From NCBI GenBank assembly GCA_037189785.1, contig JBBCIP010000268.1:1-8364 (forward strand): a stretch of DNA of 8,364 nt, written 5' to 3'. The DNA comes from Govanella sp037189785. GTDB taxonomy: Bacteria > Pseudomonadota > Alphaproteobacteria > Sphingomonadales > Govanellaceae. The translations under genes and the position numbers were made by a program. Of the stretch, positions 4,955 through 8,364 are shown piece by piece; position 1 is the first letter of the stretch, and each line of letters starts with the position of its first letter. The notes under the pieces were generated by a model. The model had not been told where the DNA came from. It ran no database searches and saw nothing but the letters and a program-made list of their open reading frames with translations.

Positions 4955-5935
4955 ATGCACAGTGACGATATGACCAGATGGCGGCACCATCATATTTTTC
5001 TGGGCGCCGATCATGATCGCAATGCGCGCCGCACCTGGATCGTGATTGTTTTAACGGCGACGATGATGATCGGTGAAATCATTGCCGGTGTTGTGTTTGG
5101 ATCGATGGCTTTATTGGCCGATGGATTTCATATGGCGACCCATGCCGGTGCTTTGACGATTGCTGCTTTGTCCTATGTCTATATGCGGCGTCATGCCAGT
5201 AACCCTGGGTTCACATTCGGAACCGGCAAGTTTGGTGATCTGAGTGCGTATACCAGCGCCATCATCTTAGGTGTTGTGGCCATGCTGATCGGTGTCGAGT
5301 CGGCCACGCGGTTCTTCAATCCGATTGCCATTCGTTTTGAAGAAGCAATTGTTGTCGCGGTGCTTGGTTTGCTGGTCAATGTGCTGAGCGCGTGGCTGTT
5401 GTTCGATCATCATCATCATGATCACCATCAGGGGCATAATCATGATGATACCGACCATGATCCTCATCACGACGATCACCACCACCATCATCAAGGTCAC
5501 GATCATAATTTGCGGGCGGCTTATTTCCATGTGCTCGCGGATGCTTTGACATCGGTCTTGGCTATTGTTGGGTTGTTGGCCGGCAAAAGTTTCGGATGGG
5601 TGTGGATGGATCCGGCCATGGGCATTGTCGGCGCGTGTGTGATTGCGCATTGGGCCTGGGGGTTGTTGCATCAGACCGGCGCGGTGTTGTTGGATCGTGT
5701 GCCGACCACCGCTTTGTCGGAACAAGTCCGCACGACGCTTGAACAAAACGGCGATCGCTTGGCCGATTTACATCTATGGCGGGTCGGGCCTGGTCATTTG
5801 GCGGCAATTGTTGCGGTGGTTTCAGATCATCCGCAAGCCCCGGATTTTTACAAATCGCGGCTGATGGCTATTGCTGATTTTTCTCATGTGACGGTCGAGG
5901 TCCAACGCTGCCCGCATAGCGCAGCCGCGTCATGA
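4955..5935 (+). CDS. dmeF: DmeF-like cation diffusion facilitator (divalent metal exporter)
   Basis: A 326-residue inner-membrane metal/proton antiporter of the CDF family. DmeF-type members export cobalt and nickel. The opening MHSDDMTRWRHHHIFLGADHD resembles the conserved DmeF N-terminus and supports the ATG at 4955. Six membrane segments fit about residues 27-49, 54-75, 98-116, 128-150, 187-209 and 219-240. Likely transport-site residues lie in ADGFHMATH (55-63) and HVLADALTS (192-200), the HxxxD pair of segment 5. Between segments 4 and 5 is a histidine-rich cytoplasmic loop (151-185) with 18 histidines. A cytoplasmic C-terminal domain (about 250-326) follows. The gene lies 20 bases after the repressor gene with a weak ribosome binding site and is surely in the same operon. 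By eye it is richer in A+T than hisD. A zinc substrate cannot be excluded. Confidence 0.92.
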   Translation: MHSDDMTRWRHHHIFLGADHDRNARRTWIVIVLTATMMIGEIIAGVVFGSMALLADGFHMATHAGALTIAALSYVYMRRHASNPGFTFGTGKFGDLSAYTSAIILGVVAMLIGVESATRFFNPIAIRFEEAIVVAVLGLLVNVLSAWLLFDHHHHDHHQGHNHDDTDHDPHHDDHHHHHQGHDHNLRAAYFHVLADALTSVLAIVGLLAGKSFGWVWMDPAMGIVGACVIAHWAWGLLHQTGAVLLDRVPTTALSEQVRTTLEQNGDRLADLHLWRVGPGHLAAIVAVVSDHPQAPDFYKSRLMAIADFSHVTVEVQRCPHSAAAS

Positions 5936-5966
5936 TGTCCTGTTCAATATGATTTTGTGCGTGGGG
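5936..5966. other. Convergent gap between exporter and phosphatase genes
   Basis: The two genes end toward each other with 31 bases between their stop codons. I see no G+C-rich hairpin followed by T residues for either strand, so read-through and overlapping transcripts are possible. Confidence 0.5.
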
Positions 5967-6443
5967 TTAAACGCGGGCGGGCGGGCCGATTTCAAAGCGG
6001 GCGCGGATGCGGTCCATCAATTGATCGCGCAGCGCCCGATAAGCCTCAAGCCGCGCTTCGCGATTGCCTTCGACCAAGGTCGGATCGGGGGTCGGCCAAT
6101 ATTCCACGTCACAAGCCATGGTGCGGGTCAGCTCCACAGCTTTGTGTTGTGCTTCGGGCGATAGCGAGATGACCAAATCGAACGAGGCATCTTCCAATTG
6201 CTCGAACACTTTCGGTTTGTGTTTGGTAATGTCCAGGCCGATTTCATCAAGTATTTCCTGAACAAATCCATCGGCGTCCTCGTCGCTGCGGCGAACCCCG
6301 ACACTGTCGATGAAAACACGCTTTCCCAAAAGATGCTTGGCAATGGCTTCGGCCATCGGCGAACGCACACGATTCATCGTACAAGCAAACAGAACACTCG
6401 TGGGTGCGTGTTGAGTGGGAGGCGGCTTTAAGGGCGCCGACAT
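5967..6443 (-). CDS. Low-molecular-weight protein tyrosine phosphatase / arsenate reductase family protein
   Basis: A 158-residue cytoplasmic protein with the phosphate-binding loop C21-T-M-N-R-V-R27-S28, the CX5RS signature of this family. Catalysis uses C21 as nucleophile and R27 for phosphate binding. The general acid is probably D120 in PTPDPT. The family includes tyrosine phosphatases and thioredoxin-linked arsenate reductases, and sequence alone does not choose between them. Position next to UPF0262 and hisD favours the conserved, poorly studied alphaproteobacterial phosphatase rather than an arsenic operon; no other arsenic genes are present. The first 14 residues are a Pro-rich extension before the first strand. 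Its Shine-Dalgarno AAGGA overlaps the UPF0262 stop codon, and the gap is 10 bases. Its 3' end faces the exporter gene across 31 bases. Confidence 0.9.
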   Translation of the reverse strand: MSAPLKPPPTQHAPTSVLFACTMNRVRSPMAEAIAKHLLGKRVFIDSVGVRRSDEDADGFVQEILDEIGLDITKHKPKVFEQLEDASFDLVISLSPEAQHKAVELTRTMACDVEYWPTPDPTLVEGNREARLEAYRALRDQLMDRIRARFEIGPPARV

Positions 6444-6453
6444 TGATGGGTCC

Positions 6454-6960
6454 TTACATCCGGATCTGCAGAACGCAGAGTAAGGTGAACAAGCGCCGTG
6501 CCGTATCTTTGTCGACCACAGCTTTTTCTGCTAACCGTTCCCGTAAGATTTCCGAACCTTCGTTGTGCAGCCCGCGCCGACCCATGTCGATGGCTTCGAT
6601 CTGACGTGGGCTGGCGGTTTTAATAGCTTTGAAATAACTGTCGCAGATCAGAAAATATTCTTTGATGACGCGCCGAAACGGCGTCAATGGCAAGACGATG
6701 GTTTCAAGCAGAATATTCGTATTGTTTTTGACATCGATCGCAAGGCGATTGTCTTCCATGCGCAACACCACATGGAACGGTCCGACATAGCCCTTATCGT
6801 AAACGTGAGTCGGTTCGAACGCGTTGTCTTCCAACAAATCGAAAATCGCCACTTGGCGTTCGTGTTCGATATCAGGGTTGCGGCGCAGGATCGACTTTTC
6901 GTCGAGCCTTAAATCGGTGATGCGCTTGCGGGGATCCCGCGTACCGTCCTCACCGGTCAT
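6454..6960 (-). CDS. UPF0262 family protein, function unknown
   Basis: A 168-residue soluble protein recognised as UPF0262 from its sequence, with blocks such as RITDLRLDE (13-21), IEHERQVAIFDLLEDN (31-46) and the central VGPFHVVLRMEDNRLAIDV. I see no signal peptide, membrane segment, cysteine-based metal site or known catalytic motif. The family is found largely in alphaproteobacteria, typically right after hisD, and its function is unknown. The start is ATG at 6958-6960. The strong Shine-Dalgarno sequence AAAGGAGG lies inside the last codons of hisD, and the intergenic gap is four bases, so translation is probably coupled to hisD. The phosphatase gene follows 10 bases after its stop. Nothing seems truncated. 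A role alongside the phosphatase is only guessed from co-occurrence. Confidence 0.88.
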   Translation of the reverse strand: MTGEDGTRDPRKRITDLRLDEKSILRRNPDIEHERQVAIFDLLEDNAFEPTHVYDKGYVGPFHVVLRMEDNRLAIDVKNNTNILLETIVLPLTPFRRVIKEYFLICDSYFKAIKTASPRQIEAIDMGRRGLHNEGSEILRERLAEKAVVDKDTARRLFTLLCVLQIRM

Positions 6961-6964
6961 GCCG

Positions 6965-8308
6965 CTATCCTCCTTTTGTCGGATCTAAACGTAATGCAAC
7001 AGACAAAGCATGGGCCCCCAATCCTTCGGAGTCCGCAAGCGTGACAGCGGCCGGACCGATGGCATTCACCGATGTCGGACTGCACTGAATGAAGGTGCTG
7101 CGTTTCATAAAATCAAACACCGACAATCCCGATGAAAACCGTGCGCTTCGTGATGTCGGCAGAACGTGATTGGGGCCGGCCACATAATCGCCGATCGCTT
7201 CCGGCGTGTGACGACCAAGGAAGATCGATCCGGCATTGCGCACCCGCGCCATTAAGGCATCAGGATCGGCAACAGCCAATTCCAAATGTTCAGGGGCGAT
7301 GGCGTCGACCAATGGGATGGCGTCCTCCAAACTGGGAACGATGATGACGACACCATTCGCGACCCAGCTTTTGCGGGCGATGTCGCGGCGTTCCAAAACT
7401 TGCAGATGGTCGTCGACGGCGGCGATGACGGCCTCGGCAAAGGCGCGATCGTCGGTGATCAAAACAGATTGCGCCGCTTCGTCATGCTCCGCTTGCGATA
7501 ACAAATCTGCAGCGATCCAGGATGGATTGTTATCCTTGTCGGCCACCACCAGAATTTCCGATGGACCGGCGATCATATCGATCCCGACCGTGCCGAACAC
7601 TTGGCGTTTGGCTTCGGCGACATAGGCGTTGCCGGGACCGGTGATTTTATCGACCGGACGAATGGTTGCCGTGCCATAGGCCAAAGCGGCGACTGCTTGG
7701 GCGCCGCCGATGCGATAGACTTCATCAACGCCGGAAATGTCCGCCGCAACCAACACCAATGGATTGATAACACCGTCCGGGGTCGGCACCACCATCACCA
7801 AACGATCGACGCCCGCAACTTTTGCCGGGATCGCATTCATCAGCACCGATGAAGGGTAATTGGCCTTGCCGCCCGGCACATACAAACCGGCGGCTTGAAG
7901 GGCAGTCCAGCGATAGCCAAGCTTGACGCCGGCGTCGTCGGTGTAGCTTAGGCCGCTTGGCAATTGTTGTTGGTGGAACACCTTGATGCGGGCGGCGGCG
8001 AGTTCCAACGCGGCGACGGTCTCGGCCGGGCATTGGGATCGTGCGGCGGCAATATCGGCTTTGGAAATGGCCATTGTATCGGCGGTCAGCGGTAAGCGAT
8101 CGAACCGTGCCGTATAATCCAGCACCGCGTCATCACCACGCTCGCGCACGGCTTTGAGAATGGCCGCGACTTGCACCGTCACCTCAGCCGCGTCGTCACG
8201 ATTGGCATGCAACATGGCGGCGAAGGCTTGAGCGAAATCGGCCGCGTTGCTGTCGAGCAGCAACGGACCGGTATCTGGTTTTGACGCCGATGCTTTAGGC
8301 TGGGACAT
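6965..8308 (-). CDS. hisD: Histidinol dehydrogenase
   Basis: Zinc- and NAD-dependent enzyme that oxidises L-histidinol to L-histidine in two steps, the end of histidine biosynthesis, in the cytoplasm. The 447-residue length is normal. Zinc ligands are visible as Q272 and H275 in LLSQAEHDEA, D374 in GDYVAGPNH, and H433 in GLGAHALSV. The catalytic pair is E340-H341 in IAPEHLEL. The cofactor and substrate regions AGLYVPGGKANYPSSV (140-155) and KITGPGNAYV (221-230) are intact. I chose the ATG at 8306-8308. An in-frame TTG at 8321-8323 would add five residues, but AAGAGAG lies between the two and makes a good ribosome binding site for the ATG. UPF0262 follows after four bases, and its ribosome binding site lies within the end of hisD. 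Confidence 0.96.
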   Translation of the reverse strand: MSQPKASASKPDTGPLLLDSNAADFAQAFAAMLHANRDDAAEVTVQVAAILKAVRERGDDAVLDYTARFDRLPLTADTMAISKADIAAARSQCPAETVAALELAAARIKVFHQQQLPSGLSYTDDAGVKLGYRWTALQAAGLYVPGGKANYPSSVLMNAIPAKVAGVDRLVMVVPTPDGVINPLVLVAADISGVDEVYRIGGAQAVAALAYGTATIRPVDKITGPGNAYVAEAKRQVFGTVGIDMIAGPSEILVVADKDNNPSWIAADLLSQAEHDEAAQSVLITDDRAFAEAVIAAVDDHLQVLERRDIARKSWVANGVVIIVPSLEDAIPLVDAIAPEHLELAVADPDALMARVRNAGSIFLGRHTPEAIGDYVAGPNHVLPTSRSARFSSGLSVFDFMKRSTFIQCSPTSVNAIGPAAVTLADSEGLGAHALSVALRLDPTKGG

Positions 8309-8364
8309 GAACGCTCTCTTCAAATCGTTTCAGCCACTCGCTCACTTCGCGTGACCGGGTTTTG
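8295..8364 (-). CDS. Possible 3' end of an upstream gene, frame undecided
   Basis: Upstream of hisD on the minus strand two frames are open from the window edge. One reads ...EWLKRFEESVHVPA and stops at 8295-8297, overlapping hisD by 14 bases. The other reads ...NPVTRSERVAETI and stops at 8320-8322, 11 bases before the hisD ATG. Either could be the tail of the preceding gene, or the stretch may be non-coding. I recognise neither; only about 20 residues are visible. Confidence 0.25.
   Translation of the reverse strand, partial: KTRSREVSEWLKRFEESVHVPA

Noticed and set aside
5404..5511. Tandem repeat or CRISPR-like array in the CATCAT-rich stretch
   Set aside because: The repetition is explained by histidine/aspartate codons in the exporter loop; there are no regular repeat-spacer units.
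5967..6443. Arsenic resistance gene arsC
   Set aside because: The family overlaps with arsenate reductases, but no arsenic regulator or transporter is nearby and the gene order is that of the housekeeping phosphatase.
8309..8323. TTG start adding five residues to hisD
   Set aside because: The AAGAGAG ribosome binding site lies between the TTG and the ATG, so the ATG at 8308 is better.

Overview
This window looks like chromosomal DNA from an alphaproteobacterium, most likely of the Rhodospirillales type. The coding sequence is moderately G+C rich. The main reason for this assignment is gene order: hisD, a UPF0262 gene, a low-molecular-weight phosphatase, then maf, a short RNase E/G and yacG. 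From memory this is a conserved alphaproteobacterial chain, usually with infA between the phosphatase and maf. The assignment rests on recognising protein families and gene order, not on a database search.

Layout from left to right. (1) 1-2452, minus strand: a two-gene 2-oxoacid dehydrogenase operon. A 700-residue E1 with alpha and beta subunits fused in one chain is followed 10 bases later by the lipoyl-bearing start of an E2 acyltransferase that runs off the left edge. (2) 2453-2636: a non-coding leader with several palindromes, serving the E1-E2 operon and lying after yacG. (3) 2637-4547, minus strand: yacG (54 aa), a 377-aa RNase E/G-like nuclease, and maf. They are tightly packed; maf and the nuclease overlap by four bases. 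(4) 4548-4667: a divergent control region between maf and the metal genes, with a TATCCCC-N5-GGGGATA inverted repeat. (5) 4668-5935, plus strand: a CsoR/RcnR-family repressor and a DmeF-like cation diffusion facilitator, together a metal-sensing and metal-export pair. (6) 5967-8308, minus strand: the phosphatase, UPF0262 and hisD, coupled by short gaps with good Shine-Dalgarno sites. (7) 8309-8364: probably the tail of one more upstream gene, reading frame undecided.

How the genes fit together. Histidine synthesis (hisD), nucleotide-pool cleaning (Maf), RNA processing (RNase E/G) and gyrase control (YacG) are housekeeping functions that share an operon rather than a pathway. The metal cassette sits in that chain on the opposite strand and appears to split it in two. 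The maf-nuclease-yacG half must therefore have its own promoter in the divergent region. The E1-E2 pair feeds acyl-CoA production from a 2-oxoacid, probably of the branched-chain type.

The best leads for something new are regulatory. The metal repressor has no cysteine, although its family normally senses metal through one. Its likely operator fills the spacer of a candidate promoter whose start point would fall on the start codon. A CRP/FNR-like palindrome abuts the exporter start codon. Two related palindromes lie exactly 30 bases apart upstream of the E1 gene. I saw no CRISPR array, tRNA, rRNA or insertion sequence, and no clear evidence of a wholly new multi-gene system.
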